From a virus, in IMG/VR virus record IMGVR_UViG_3300027513_000048, positions 1-23,361 of that record: a DNA stretch of 23,361 nt. One strand, 5' to 3'. The notes under the pieces were generated by a model. The model was not told the origin of the DNA and searched no databases. It saw only the letters and a program-made list of their open reading frames with translations. The translations under genes were made by a program, and so were the position numbers. Shown piece after piece: positions 7,927 to 15,091 of this stretch; positions within the stretch are counted from its first letter, which is position 1, and every line of letters starts with the position of its first letter.

Positions 7927-8349
7927 ATGTCGGACATCGTAATTCCGCGCGAAGTGACGTTGCCCTTGTCGAATGGGCGCAGCCTGACCGTCTGGGCCGA
8001 ACTGAACCACGGCCAGTACATCGCGATGCTCTCGCGCATGTACACCGAGTCGAAGGGCGGCGAACTCAAGCGCGACGTGCTCAAGACGACGGACGCGACG
8101 GTGATCGCGTATCTGATCGACTGGACGCTGACCGACCCGGGCGGGGCGCGGATTCCGGTGCGTGGCCTGCCGCCCGACGAGGTGCAAGACGCGCTGAACA
8201 ACTTGCGCCAGGCGACGGCGCTGGAGGTGAAGCGCGCGATCGAAGCGCATCACGCGACGGTCGAGGCCGCGGGCGAGGCGCTAAAAAAAACCGAGTCTTC
8301 CGACGCCTCGTCGGCACCACCCTTGCCATCTGCCAACGTAGCGGCCTGA
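7927..8349 (+). CDS. tail assembly chaperone, short form (gpG-like)
   Basis: A 140-residue protein that, in the lambda G/GT scheme, coats the tape measure during tail assembly. It begins IVIPREVTLPLSNGRSLTVWAELNHGQYIAML, followed by a helical body (DEVQDALNNLRQATALEVKRAIEAHH) as in gpG-like proteins. Its last 20 codons after an A8 run (8283-8290) are low-complexity Ser/Ala/Pro, while the -1 frame there encodes a sensible helical domain (see the separate long-form entry). It lies between tube and tape measure genes as expected. Confidence 0.85.
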   Translation: MSDIVIPREVTLPLSNGRSLTVWAELNHGQYIAMLSRMYTESKGGELKRDVLKTTDATVIAYLIDWTLTDPGGARIPVRGLPPDEVQDALNNLRQATALEVKRAIEAHHATVEAAGEALKKTESSDASSAPPLPSANVAA

Positions 8350-8420
8350 GTTGGGACACGGTGTTGAGCATGCCTGAAACCACGTTCGCCATCCTGGCCG
8401 ACGACCTCGCGAGGAAATAG
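7927..8420 (+). CDS. tail assembly chaperone, -1 frameshift product (gpGT-like)
   Basis: Codons up to 8289 are read in frame 0 (CTA AAA AAA). The ribosome then slips back one base on the A8 run and continues from 8289 in the -1 frame to TAG 8418-8420, giving about 164 residues. The 43-residue extension reads as a real domain, for example FRRLVGTTLAICQRSGL and then WDTVLSMPETTFAILADDLARK, and ends just before the tape measure ATG (8423). This matches the programmed frameshift known for tail assembly chaperones of many siphoviruses. The slip itself is inferred from sequence. Confidence 0.85.
8283..8290 (+). promoter_or_regulatory. slippery A8 run for programmed -1 frameshift
   Basis: Eight consecutive A's include the heptamer A AAA AAA in the frame-0 phase, so both P- and A-site AAA codons can re-pair after a -1 slip. 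Both reading frames downstream end within about 130 nt. No strong downstream pseudoknot was worked out. Confidence 0.8.
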
Positions 8421-8422
8421 CG

Positions 8423-9883
8423 ATGGCCTTGACTGGTGCGCTCCAAGCCGACTTCTCCGACTTCGTCACCGAGGCGAATAAGGCCAGCGCCGCGCTCGGC
8501 GTGATGGAAGGCGAAGCGAAAAAGACCGGCGTCACGCTCGCCAAAACGGGTCAGGTGGTGGATGGGTTCGGCAAAGAGGCCAGCCTGTCGCAGCTCACGA
8601 CTGGCTTAAAGGCTGTCGATGCGACCGCGAATGCGATGGGCGTCAGCATGTCCAAGCCGATTGCGGCGATCGAAGAATTGGGCAAAGTCTCAGGGATGAC
8701 CTACGCGCAGCTCGGTCTGCTGGGCACGGCCGGCGTGGCGGTGGGCGTGACGCTCACGGGGATCGAGCTGGGGAAGGCGATGGCGGATTGGCTGGGCTGG
8801 ACCAAGAATGTCCAAACCGCGATCCAGGCGGCGGATGTCGCGGCGAACCAGCAAGCCATCCTCGATCTGGCGCTGCAGCGCACCGGGCAGACCTTTACCG
8901 ATGTGACCGAGGCGGTCGCGGCCAATATGAAATGGGTCAAAGACCACCAGAAAACGATCACGACGGCGGCAGAACGTCAAGCGTACTGGGAGGGGCAGTT
9001 GCGGCTATTCGGCGCCGCGCTGCCGAAGATGGAAGCGGCGCTGGCGAACCACACGACGACGGTGAAGCAACTGGGCATCGAGTACGGCATTAATACCGAC
9101 GCGTTGACCTACTACCTCGCCAGAAAGAAGGACGAAGCCGCGGTACTGGCAAAGTCCACCGCAGAAGCGGACGCCGCCGCGGCGGCGCAGGAGAAGCTGC
9201 GCGCGTCGATGTTCGGGACCGACAGCATCACCAAAGTGCAGGAGATGCAAGCGGCGCTGGGCGGTCTCAGCAACCTGACGAAGATGACGCAGGACGAACA
9301 GACCAAGCTGAACACCGCCGTGGGCGACGCCATCGAGACGTATGGGCGGCTGGGGCAGACGGCGCCGCCCGCACTCAACGAGCTGTATAACGCGACGGTC
9401 TCGATTGGGAAGATCACGACCGGCCTGGGGTCGGAGTTTGCGAGTCTGGGGACCAAGTTCACGCCGACCGCGGAGGCCATCATCGCCGACACCAAGCGCA
9501 TGGCGGCCGAAACGGCGGCGTACGAGGCCGAGACACAGCAGATGGCGCAAGCCTGGCAGACCGTGCCGCCGCCCGTGGAGGCCGCCAAGGCGTCCGTGGA
9601 GCGCCTGTCGGTGGCGATGTCCAGCGCCGTCCACCAGACCGACAGCCTCTTTGAGAAGTTGCAAGCGGGGAAGGCGCTGTTCGAGTCCTACCAGGCGGCC
9701 GGGGTCGCGACCGGGAGTCAGATCGGCCTCGACCCGTACAACTTCCGCAACCAGCAAAAGACGTTGCTGCCGACCATGAGCAGCACCGGCAGCACCCTAA
9801 ACGTCACCGTCAATAGCACCGAGGCCGGCAACATCGCGAACTCGCTGGTGACCGAGATGCGGCGGCAGGGGGTGCGGTTCTAG
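8423..9883 (+). CDS. tail tape measure protein
   Basis: A 486-residue, mostly helical protein directly after the frameshifted chaperone. GAGGAAA lies upstream of ATG 8423. It has long Ala-rich amphipathic helices, a hydrophobic segment at about residues 92-118 (AQLGLLGTAGVAVGVTLTGIELG) that could interact with host membranes, and a repetitive Ala/Glu/Lys coiled-coil-like middle. Tape measure length sets tail length. By the lambda ratio of about 0.15 nm per residue this predicts a rather short tail near 70 nm. No lysozyme or peptidase domain is visible. Confidence 0.85.
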   Translation: MALTGALQADFSDFVTEANKASAALGVMEGEAKKTGVTLAKTGQVVDGFGKEASLSQLTTGLKAVDATANAMGVSMSKPIAAIEELGKVSGMTYAQLGLLGTAGVAVGVTLTGIELGKAMADWLGWTKNVQTAIQAADVAANQQAILDLALQRTGQTFTDVTEAVAANMKWVKDHQKTITTAAERQAYWEGQLRLFGAALPKMEAALANHTTTVKQLGIEYGINTDALTYYLARKKDEAAVLAKSTAEADAAAAAQEKLRASMFGTDSITKVQEMQAALGGLSNLTKMTQDEQTKLNTAVGDAIETYGRLGQTAPPALNELYNATVSIGKITTGLGSEFASLGTKFTPTAEAIIADTKRMAAETAAYEAETQQMAQAWQTVPPPVEAAKASVERLSVAMSSAVHQTDSLFEKLQAGKALFESYQAAGVATGSQIGLDPYNFRNQQKTLLPTMSSTGSTLNVTVNSTEAGNIANSLVTEMRRQGVRF

Positions 9884-11970
9884 TGCCGTCGCATCCGCAC
9901 GTCGACGGCTGCGCCCGGCTGAACGTGATGCGGCTGAATGCCGCACGGCTGAACTACTACGAACCGCTGACCTCCGTGATCATCGGCGGCGTCGACCGCT
10001 CCCGCAACGTCCGCATTGAAGGCGCCGCGGTCGAGCACGTCCTGAACGACCAGCCCGACACGGCGCACGTGCGGGTGCACAACTTCGTGCCGGTCGCCGG
10101 CCATTCGTTCGCGCTCTACCACGGCGACCAGAGCACGGACCTGCAACTCTTTGGCGGGCACATTCTCGAAACCACCGTCCTGTATGAGTCGCTCAAGCAG
10201 AACGTCGCCTATGACCTGCAGTGCATCGACCCGACCTGGCTCCTGAACCGGCGCCGGGTGCTGGCGTCGTATACCCACCAGAGCGCGTCCAGCATCGTGC
10301 TCGACCTCGTCGCGCGGTTCTGCCCGGGCGTGACGACGCGCGCGGTGGTGCCCGGCCTGCCGATCGTCGATGCGATCGTGCTCACCAACGAGGTGCCGGC
10401 GACGTGCCTGACGGCGGTGTGCGAGCGCATCGGCGCCTACTGGTATCTCGACTACGGCGGCGACCTGCACGTCTTTCTCAGCGAGTCGCCGGATGCGGCG
10501 CCGATCACCGATGCCAGTCCGCAGGGCGCGAGTGATCTGTCGCTCTCGGAGGATCTCTCGCAAGTCGTGACGCGGGTGATTGCGCGGGGTGGGGGCGGCC
10601 AGGCGGTAGTCGACGTGGCGCCCGGGGCCACCGAACTCCCCGTGATCGACGACGGCTGGTACAGCACGGAGGGTGGCATCGTCGAAAGCGGGACGCAGCG
10701 GTTTCCGTATACCGGCGTCAAGGGGCGCGGCGGGAAGGGCAGCATTGTTGGCGTGTCGATCAGCCCGACGAGCCCGCCGTTCGTGACGGCGGCGAGCGGC
10801 CCCGGGATGGCGGCGGGGACCTACCAGTACGCGATCACGTTTGCGAATGCCGCGGGGGAAACGCTGCCGAGTGCCACGGCCAGCGTGGCGATCGGGGGCA
10901 CGGCGCCAGCGCTGCTGGCGACGAGCGTGCGGCCCGGGTATTACGCCGACTACCAGGGCAAGACAACGGGTGGGAATTATTCCTGGGCGATTCAGCTCGG
11001 GTATGGCTATGGGGGCTTGGCCCTCGGCCCGGGCACGCCGCATGTCGTCGTGAATGATCGGCGGTACGAAATCTATGTCGGGCCCGCGGTGCGCGATCCC
11101 GTGAGCGGGTACTACTACTACGCGGGGCTGATGTCTGGTACGCCCGCGCGCATTGACTTTACGGACATTTTCCGCACCGTGGACGGTGGGAGCACGTGGT
11201 ATCGCGAGACGTTCTTTTCCGGCGTGGTGTCGACGGCCGGCGGCTGGCTCGATACGTCGGCGCAAATGACCGATGCGGATCTGCTGGCCGAGAATCGGCC
11301 GTATCAGATGGGGCCGGTGGCCAGTTTTAATCAGGCGTGGATCTCGAATCTGCAAACTCTGCCGGCGGGCTTTACGACGCGCAAGCTCTATCGGACCGCC
11401 GCGAATGGATCGCAGCTCAAACTGCTCGCGACGAATCCCGCCGATCCCTATGTGGACACGGCGACGGATGCGAGCCTGGGCGCGAATGCGCCCACGATCG
11501 ATACCAGCGGCGTCGTCGCCAGCGGATCGCAGACCGTGGTGGCGGGCGCGACCACGATCCCGGTGACGGATACGACGGCGTTTCTCGCGGACGGGGGCAG
11601 CGCGGGCGGCTGGGCGCGGATCGGCAATCTCGCGATCCGCTACGGCAGCATCAGTGGCGCGACGTTGACCGGCATTCCGGCGGCGGGTGTGGGCGCCTTG
11701 ACGAGCGAGGTCCGGCATGGGGCGGCGATTCTGGTGCAGCCACGGCTGACCGGGATCAGCGGCCTCACCTGGCCGATCACGGCCGGCGATCCCATCATCA
11801 TCCGCGTCGAACAGGACGACCCCGCGGCGCAGGCGGCGCTGGGCGCTCGGCTCGGGGGCGCGGCGTCGGAGGGCATCGTTGAGGAGGTCTTCAGCGATTC
11901 CCGCATGACGATCGCCGAACTGACCAACTATGCGAAGGCGCTGCTGTCGAGCGGAAAGATCCGCGGCTGA
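9883..11970 (+). CDS. tail hub / tail-associated tip protein (gp27-like), C-terminus displaced
   Basis: A 695-residue tip protein with GTG 9883 just inside the tape measure end. Residues about 25-245 show the hub fold pattern: SVIIGGVDRSRNVRIEG, LQLFGGHILETTVLYE, YDLQCIDPTWLLNRRRVLASYT, SIVLDLVARFCPGV and YWYLDYGGDLHVFL. A Gly-rich link follows, then Fn3/Ig-like segments (GTYQYAITFANAAGETLPS and TTRKLYRTAANGSQLKLLA...YVDTATDASLGANAPT) common in phage tip proteins. The end, DSRMTIAELTNYAKALLSSGK, is where relatives run on into a further strand-rich domain. Here the frame stops at TGA 11968 and that domain continues in another frame at 11982-12209. It probably contributes to host recognition or baseplate assembly. 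Confidence 0.8.
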   Translation: MPSHPHVDGCARLNVMRLNAARLNYYEPLTSVIIGGVDRSRNVRIEGAAVEHVLNDQPDTAHVRVHNFVPVAGHSFALYHGDQSTDLQLFGGHILETTVLYESLKQNVAYDLQCIDPTWLLNRRRVLASYTHQSASSIVLDLVARFCPGVTTRAVVPGLPIVDAIVLTNEVPATCLTAVCERIGAYWYLDYGGDLHVFLSESPDAAPITDASPQGASDLSLSEDLSQVVTRVIARGGGGQAVVDVAPGATELPVIDDGWYSTEGGIVESGTQRFPYTGVKGRGGKGSIVGVSISPTSPPFVTAASGPGMAAGTYQYAITFANAAGETLPSATASVAIGGTAPALLATSVRPGYYADYQGKTTGGNYSWAIQLGYGYGGLALGPGTPHVVVNDRRYEIYVGPAVRDPVSGYYYYAGLMSGTPARIDFTDIFRTVDGGSTWYRETFFSGVVSTAGGWLDTSAQMTDADLLAENRPYQMGPVASFNQAWISNLQTLPAGFTTRKLYRTAANGSQLKLLATNPADPYVDTATDASLGANAPTIDTSGVVASGSQTVVAGATTIPVTDTTAFLADGGSAGGWARIGNLAIRYGSISGATLTGIPAAGVGALTSEVRHGAAILVQPRLTGISGLTWPITAGDPIIIRVEQDDPAAQAALGARLGGAASEGIVEEVFSDSRMTIAELTNYAKALLSSGKIRG

Positions 11971-11981
11971 CGCTGCGCTTC

Positions 11982-12209
11982 GTGACGCGGGACACCAGCG
12001 TGCATGTCGGGCGGCTGATCACGGTCAGCACCACGCAACCGCCGATCAGCGGGACGTTCCGGGTGCAGCGCATCGGCTTCGATGAGATTGCGATCAGCGG
12101 CGGCCTGGCGCGCACGCAGCCGCGGCGCACCGTCGAGGCGTCCAACAAGCTCTACACGTTTGCGGACCTGCTGCGCCGGCTGCGCGGCCGGGAAAGCGGA
12201 GCGCAATAA
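11982..12209 (+). CDS. C-terminal domain of the tail hub protein, in the -1 frame
   Basis: Starting at GTG 11982, 12 nt after the hub stop, this 75-residue frame reads FVTRDTSVHVGRLITVSTTQ, then a PPISGTFRVQRIGFDEIAI segment, then TVEASNKLYTFADLLRRLRG. In related tip proteins this kind of segment is the normal C-terminal domain. The open frame extends upstream without a stop through DPRLTLRF, so a -1 shift near GGAAAGA (11953-11959) would fuse both parts seamlessly. It may be a real split gene with coupled restart, an unusual ribosomal frameshift, a mutation or a sequencing error. Its stop directly abuts the next ATG. Confidence 0.65.
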   Translation: MTRDTSVHVGRLITVSTTQPPISGTFRVQRIGFDEIAISGGLARTQPRRTVEASNKLYTFADLLRRLRGRESGAQ

Positions 12210-12692
12210 ATGCCCTTGAATCGCACGTGGTTCAACGCCCTGGTTGACGATGACGGCTCGAACACGATCGGCACGGTGTGGAACAAGACGCAGATCGACG
12301 CGCTGCTCGATTCGGTCGATGCGCTGGTCGGGCCGAAAACGGCGTGGACGACCTCGATGCAGACCTCCGACGGCATCACGATCAGCGTCGGCTCCCAGAC
12401 GTGCCACTACAGCGTGATCGGCGATGTGTTGTTCTACCGGATGTTCATCTCGCAAATTAACGTGCCGGCGGTGACGCCGTTCTTGCGGGGGATCCTCCCG
12501 GCCGGGCTCCCGCCCGTGTCGTCGGGCACCGACGAGGGCAGTTGTCGCATGAGCGGGCCGGGATTCACGTCCCAGTGGGGGTGGACGACGCCGGAATCGA
12601 CGCTGCTCATGCTGTTTCTGAAAGCCGGCGACGTGGCCTTTCAGCCCGGCCTGCACTACATCCGCGCCAGCGGGTTCTATTTCATTCGGTAG
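12210..12692 (+). CDS. tail fibre / receptor-binding-like protein
   Basis: A 160-residue protein starting immediately after the previous stop. The opening NRTWFNALVDDDGSNTIGTVWNKTQIDALLDSVD is a helical adaptor often seen at the N-terminus of small phage tip proteins. The rest is strand-rich and Gly-rich (YSVIGDVLFYRMFISQINVP, PGFTSQWGWTTPESTLLMLFLK, HYIRASGFYFIR), suggesting a beta-sandwich that could contact the cell surface. The assignment rests on composition and on its position after the tail hub. Confidence 0.6.
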   Translation: MPLNRTWFNALVDDDGSNTIGTVWNKTQIDALLDSVDALVGPKTAWTTSMQTSDGITISVGSQTCHYSVIGDVLFYRMFISQINVPAVTPFLRGILPAGLPPVSSGTDEGSCRMSGPGFTSQWGWTTPESTLLMLFLKAGDVAFQPGLHYIRASGFYFIR

Positions 12693-12706
12693 CGAGGAGC
12701 GACACC

Positions 12707-12979
12707 ATGGCATTGACACAAGCGGGCCGTCCGTTCACGGCCGACGACATTCAGAACACGGCCGGATCGCTGGCGACGTTGCTGCGTGATGCGGTGGCGC
12801 GGGGCGGGCACTTCCGGGTGCAGCTCGAGTCGTGGCCGGATGGCGACCTGATCACGCTGGGGCTGACCCAGGAGGAGATCAACGCCATCAAGGGGTTCTT
12901 CGTCGGGGATCTCCCGGCGATGACGGCGCTGGTGCAGCAGTCGGTGTGGATCAAGCAACTGCTCGGGACCGGGGTGTAG
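12707..12979 (+). CDS. small conserved phage protein at end of tail module
   Basis: A 90-residue protein at ATG 12707 with GAGGAG (12695-12700) at good spacing. It is mostly helical (ADDIQNTAGSLATLLRDAVARGGHFRVQ, TQEEINAIKGFFVGDLPAMTALVQQSV). I do not recognise a named function. It closes the late operon: its TAG overlaps a 7-bp-stem hairpin. It does not look like a holin, since no membrane segment is present. Confidence 0.65.
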   Translation: MALTQAGRPFTADDIQNTAGSLATLLRDAVARGGHFRVQLESWPDGDLITLGLTQEEINAIKGFFVGDLPAMTALVQQSVWIKQLLGTGV

Positions 12980-12997
12980 GCGGTTTCCATAACCGCC
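12979..12997. terminator. hairpin after the tail operon
   Basis: GGCGGTT and AACCGCC form a 7-bp inverted repeat around TCCAT, starting in the stop codon of the last tail gene. No T-run follows, so it is not a classical intrinsic terminator. It could be a weak or factor-dependent terminator or an mRNA end-protecting hairpin. Confidence 0.35.
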
Positions 12998-13010
12998 GTT
13001 ATCAGACCCT
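12992..13010 (+). repeat. repeat module B, truncated copy
   Basis: ACCGCCGTTATCAGACCCT is shared with three other copies (13403, 14468, 15057). Here the rest of the module is missing and TGA follows at once (codons ACC GCC GTT ATC AGA CCC TGA), 3 nt before the next ATG. The stop-then-start arrangement of the full copies is therefore kept even in this diverged one. Confidence 0.8.
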
Positions 13011-13015
13011 GAGCC

Positions 13016-13432
13016 ATGGACAATCAAGCATTGAGCGCGCTGCGAACACTCGTGAAGCAGTGGCGGGAATCCGCTGAGACTCACGCGAACTACGCCGGAA
13101 ATAATCCGAGCGTGGCGCACACCCACGCAGCGAAGGGGCATCGGTTGCTGAAGTGTGCCGATGAACTGGACGCGATTCTCGCTGTAGCGGCGCAGACACC
13201 AACGGGGCAACTGACACGGCCGAAGTCGTCGGCAGAAAAAGACCGCGACCTAGCCATGGAACAGCGGGACTGTCTGCTTGCGGCCCTACAGGCGATCGTC
13301 ACGACCGGCGACGATTGTCCAGCGTGCGACCGTGGCGTGCTTCGGCATCCCGAGAATGGGCACTGGCCGACATGTCCCTTCGGCCACGCGGAAGTAGTGA
13401 TTGCCGCCGTTATCAGACCCTCTACCGTTTGA
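13016..13432 (+). CDS. hypothetical protein with C-terminal Cys/His cluster
   Basis: A 138-residue protein at ATG 13016. The N-terminal half is helical (LRTLVKQWRESAETHANYAG, AHTHAAKGHRLLKCADELDAIL). The C-terminal half has CPACDRGVLRHPENGHWPTCPFGH, which could bind one zinc ion. I do not know a function. Its last residues (IAAVIRPSTV) are encoded by repeat module B, so its natural end was probably replaced when the repeat arrived. It is the first of the accessory genes after the tail operon. Confidence 0.6.
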   Translation: MDNQALSALRTLVKQWRESAETHANYAGNNPSVAHTHAAKGHRLLKCADELDAILAVAAQTPTGQLTRPKSSAEKDRDLAMEQRDCLLAALQAIVTTGDDCPACDRGVLRHPENGHWPTCPFGHAEVVIAAVIRPSTV

Positions 13433-13437
13433 TCGCC
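13403..13437 (+). repeat. repeat module B
   Basis: This 35-bp copy (GCCGCCGTTATCAGACCC... ending GATCGCC) lies directly before the methyltransferase ATG (13438). Its TGA (13430-13432) ends the upstream gene, leaving TCGCC between stop and start, as at 14498 and 15087. No Shine-Dalgarno precedes the methyltransferase start, so expression may depend on coupling through this repeat. Confidence 0.9.
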
Positions 13438-14421
13438 ATGCTGCAAGCGCCCTTTCCGTGGTTCGGCGGCAAGTCTCGCGCGGCACATCTCATCTGGCCG
13501 CGGTTCGGGGACGTGCCGAATTACGTCGAACCGTTCGCGGGTTCGCTTGCGGTGCTCTGGTCCCGGCCGCACGTGCCCAAAACGGAAACCGTCAACGACC
13601 TCGACTGCTACGTGGCGAACTTTTGGCGCGCGGTCAAGTTCATGCCGCGGGCGGTCGCGGAACATGCCGACTGGCCGGTGAACGAGGCTGACCTGCTCGC
13701 GCGTCACGAGTGGCTATTACAGCAGACCGATTTCCGGCAACGCATGCGGACGCATCCGGGGTACTTCGACCTGCAGATCGCGGGCTGGTGGGTGTGGGGC
13801 GCGTGCTGCTGGATCGGTTCCGGCTGGTGCGCGGAACGCGGGGATGGGCATCCACCGGAGCAGCTGCCGCACCTTGGGGACGCGGGGATGGGCATCCACC
13901 GGAGCAAGCTGCCGCACCTTGGGGACGCGGGGATGGGCATCCACCGGAGCAAGCTGCCGCACCTTGGGGACGCGGGGAGGGGCAGCGCCATCCGGGACTG
14001 GCTGACCGCCCTGTCCGAACGGCTCCGCACGGTGCGCGTGGCCTGTGGTGAATGGGATCGCGTGCTCGGGCCGTCAGTGCTCGACCGGCACGGCGTGACC
14101 GCGGTGCTCCTAGACCCGCCCTATTCCGCTCTAGAACACTCGGTGGAATATTCCGGGGCTCAGGCCGACGTGGCTGCGGATGTGCGCGTGTGGGCCGAGC
14201 AGAACGGCGACAACCCGAATCTGAGAATTGCCCTATGCGGCTACGACGGGGAACACGAACTGCCGGAGGGGTGGACGTGCGTTGATTGGAAGGCGCGCGG
14301 TGGGTACGGTTCGCAGAGTGACGGGCGCGGGCGAGACAACGCCGACCGGGAACGGATCTGGTTTTCGCCGCATTGCCTGCGGGTGCCGCATGCGAAGCAG
14401 CGGGAGCTGCTGTGGGCGTGA
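13438..14421 (+). CDS. DNA N6-adenine methyltransferase (Dam / D12 class)
   Basis: A 327-residue methyltransferase that would transfer a methyl group from S-adenosylmethionine to adenine in DNA, for example to protect phage DNA or regulate genes. Motifs: WFGGKSR (residues 8-14), EPFAGS (31-36, cofactor binding), VNDLD (52-56) and catalytic DPPY (226-229), in D12-class order. Residues about 135-181 hold a 15-residue repeat, LPHLGDAGMGIHRSK, in three copies, coded by a 44/45-bp DNA tandem repeat. This forms an insert between the target-recognition region and DPPY. ATG 13438 is chosen because MLQAPFPWFGGK is the usual start. No matching restriction enzyme is next to it, so it looks like an orphan enzyme. 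Target site unknown. Confidence 0.9.
   Translation: MLQAPFPWFGGKSRAAHLIWPRFGDVPNYVEPFAGSLAVLWSRPHVPKTETVNDLDCYVANFWRAVKFMPRAVAEHADWPVNEADLLARHEWLLQQTDFRQRMRTHPGYFDLQIAGWWVWGACCWIGSGWCAERGDGHPPEQLPHLGDAGMGIHRSKLPHLGDAGMGIHRSKLPHLGDAGRGSAIRDWLTALSERLRTVRVACGEWDRVLGPSVLDRHGVTAVLLDPPYSALEHSVEYSGAQADVAADVRVWAEQNGDNPNLRIALCGYDGEHELPEGWTCVDWKARGGYGSQSDGRGRDNADRERIWFSPHCLRVPHAKQRELLWA
13840..13973 (+). repeat. triple tandem repeat (44, 45, 45 bp) inside the methyltransferase gene
   Basis: Three head-to-tail copies begin GGGGATGGGCATCCACCGG at 13840, 13884 and 13929. Copy 1 lacks one A in the GAGCAAGCTG part, so the first half of copy 1 is read in a different frame (GDGHPPEQ) from copies 2 and 3 (GMGIHRSK). 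The second half (LPHLGDAG) is in the same frame in all three. The gene stays open throughout. Confidence 0.95.
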
Positions 14422-14502
14422 CGGCGACCAGTCCGGCGACCAGTGCCACGTTGGCGGGGCTAGAATGACCGCCGTTATCAGACCCTCTACCGTTTGATCG
14501 CC
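14419..14502 (+). repeat. composite spacer module A + B
   Basis: It begins at the methyltransferase TGA. GGCGACCAGT occurs at 14423-14432 and 14435-14444, two nt apart, followed by GCCACGTTGGCGGGGCT. Then comes a ten-codon ORF MTAVIRPSTV (14465-14497, module B), then TCGCC and the next gene's ATG. The module-A pair has the same architecture as the paired 10-mers that flank attP. Confidence 0.9.
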
Positions 14503-14769
14503 ATGCCACAAGAACCGCGACCCGTGCCGACCGATCAGCGCAGGCCCGATCCGCCACCGGCCCCGCCGCGCCGAGGACGTATCGAACGCGAAGCACACGC
14601 CTATTTGTCGCGGCTGCTGACGCACTACGCGCCCGACTGCGAACCCCTGCCGGATCTGCTCGGGCTGTGTTCGCAGATCGACAATCTGCTCACCGGCGGG
14701 GCTTGTGTTGATGAGGAAAGGCTCAACTATGGATGCTCTACGACATCGCGCTCGACGCGCCGTTCGTAA
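14503..14769 (+). CDS. small hypothetical protein
   Basis: An 88-residue basic protein at ATG 14503, immediately after module B and with no Shine-Dalgarno of its own. The N-terminus is rich in Pro and Arg. The middle has a helix REAHAYLSRLLTHYAP and CEPLPDLLGLCSQIDNLL. The last 13 residues overlap the next gene in another frame and look non-conserved. Function unknown. Confidence 0.45.
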   Translation: MPQEPRPVPTDQRRPDPPPAPPRRGRIEREAHAYLSRLLTHYAPDCEPLPDLLGLCSQIDNLLTGGACVDEERLNYGCSTTSRSTRRS

Positions 14770-15013
14770 TCTCCGTGCTGGGAACCCGAGCCGGGAAGCA
14801 CTGAACGCGGCGGCGAACATCATCGAGGCGTTATTGGACGAGCGTTACCCGCTGCCGCCCGTGACGGGTGTGAGTCGGACAGAGCCTCTGGGACCAGACG
14901 ACGAACGTGTCGAAGAGCGTGCTGACCGCACAATCGAATCAGAGAATGAGGATGTGTGTTGCTGTGTGTTCGCGGTACATGACAAGTGCCCAGTGCATGG
15001 GGCGCAGGGCTGA
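14729..15013 (+). CDS. small hypothetical protein with C-terminal Cys cluster
   Basis: A 94-residue protein. ATG 14729 is favoured because GAGGAAAGG sits at good spacing upstream (14713-14721). The N-terminus is a basic helix (DALRHRARRAVRNLRAGN), followed by REALNAAANIIEALLDERYP. The C-terminus has VCCCVFAVHDKCPVHG, a possible metal site. The TGA is also the first three bases of the next spacer module. Function unknown. Confidence 0.5.
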   Translation: MDALRHRARRAVRNLRAGNPSREALNAAANIIEALLDERYPLPPVTGVSRTEPLGPDDERVEERADRTIESENEDVCCCVFAVHDKCPVHGAQG

Positions 15014-15091
15014 CGGCTCCCCGTCCGGCGACCAGTGCCACGGGGGCGGGGCTATGACCGCCGTTATCAGACCCTCTACCGTTTGATCGCC
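15011..15091 (+). repeat. composite spacer module A + B
   Basis: Same order as at 14419: upstream TGA, a paired 10-mer (diverged GGCTCCCCGT at 15015-15024 and exact GGCGACCAGT at 15027-15036), GCCACGGGGGCGGGGCT, the ten-codon MTAVIRPSTV ORF (15054-15086), then TCGCC. Here the codon that should start the next gene is GTG followed by TGA, so the gene once attached has been lost or replaced. Confidence 0.9.

Noticed and set aside
9880-11718. Long minus-strand open frame opposite the tail hub gene, and similar ones at 155-1819 and 6661-7644.
   Set aside because: They are antisense shadows with Arg-rich low-complexity translations, while the plus strand has convincing proteins.
13840-13973. Triple direct repeat considered as a CRISPR array.
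   Set aside because: The copies are head-to-tail without spacers and lie in frame inside a methyltransferase gene.
13438-14421. Restriction-modification system considered.
   Set aside because: Neighbouring genes are small and show no endonuclease motifs; the HNH gene is 8 kb away in packaging context.
14445-14461. GCCACGTTGGC part of module A considered as an intrinsic terminator.
   Set aside because: The stem is only 4 bp in two copies, is not kept in the others, and no T-run follows.
14465-14502. Module B read on the minus strand contains GGTAGAG and CTGATAA, recalling a tRNA D-arm and an Ile anticodon loop.
   Set aside because: The anticodon stem does not pair, spacing between the arms is too short, and no T-arm or acceptor follows.
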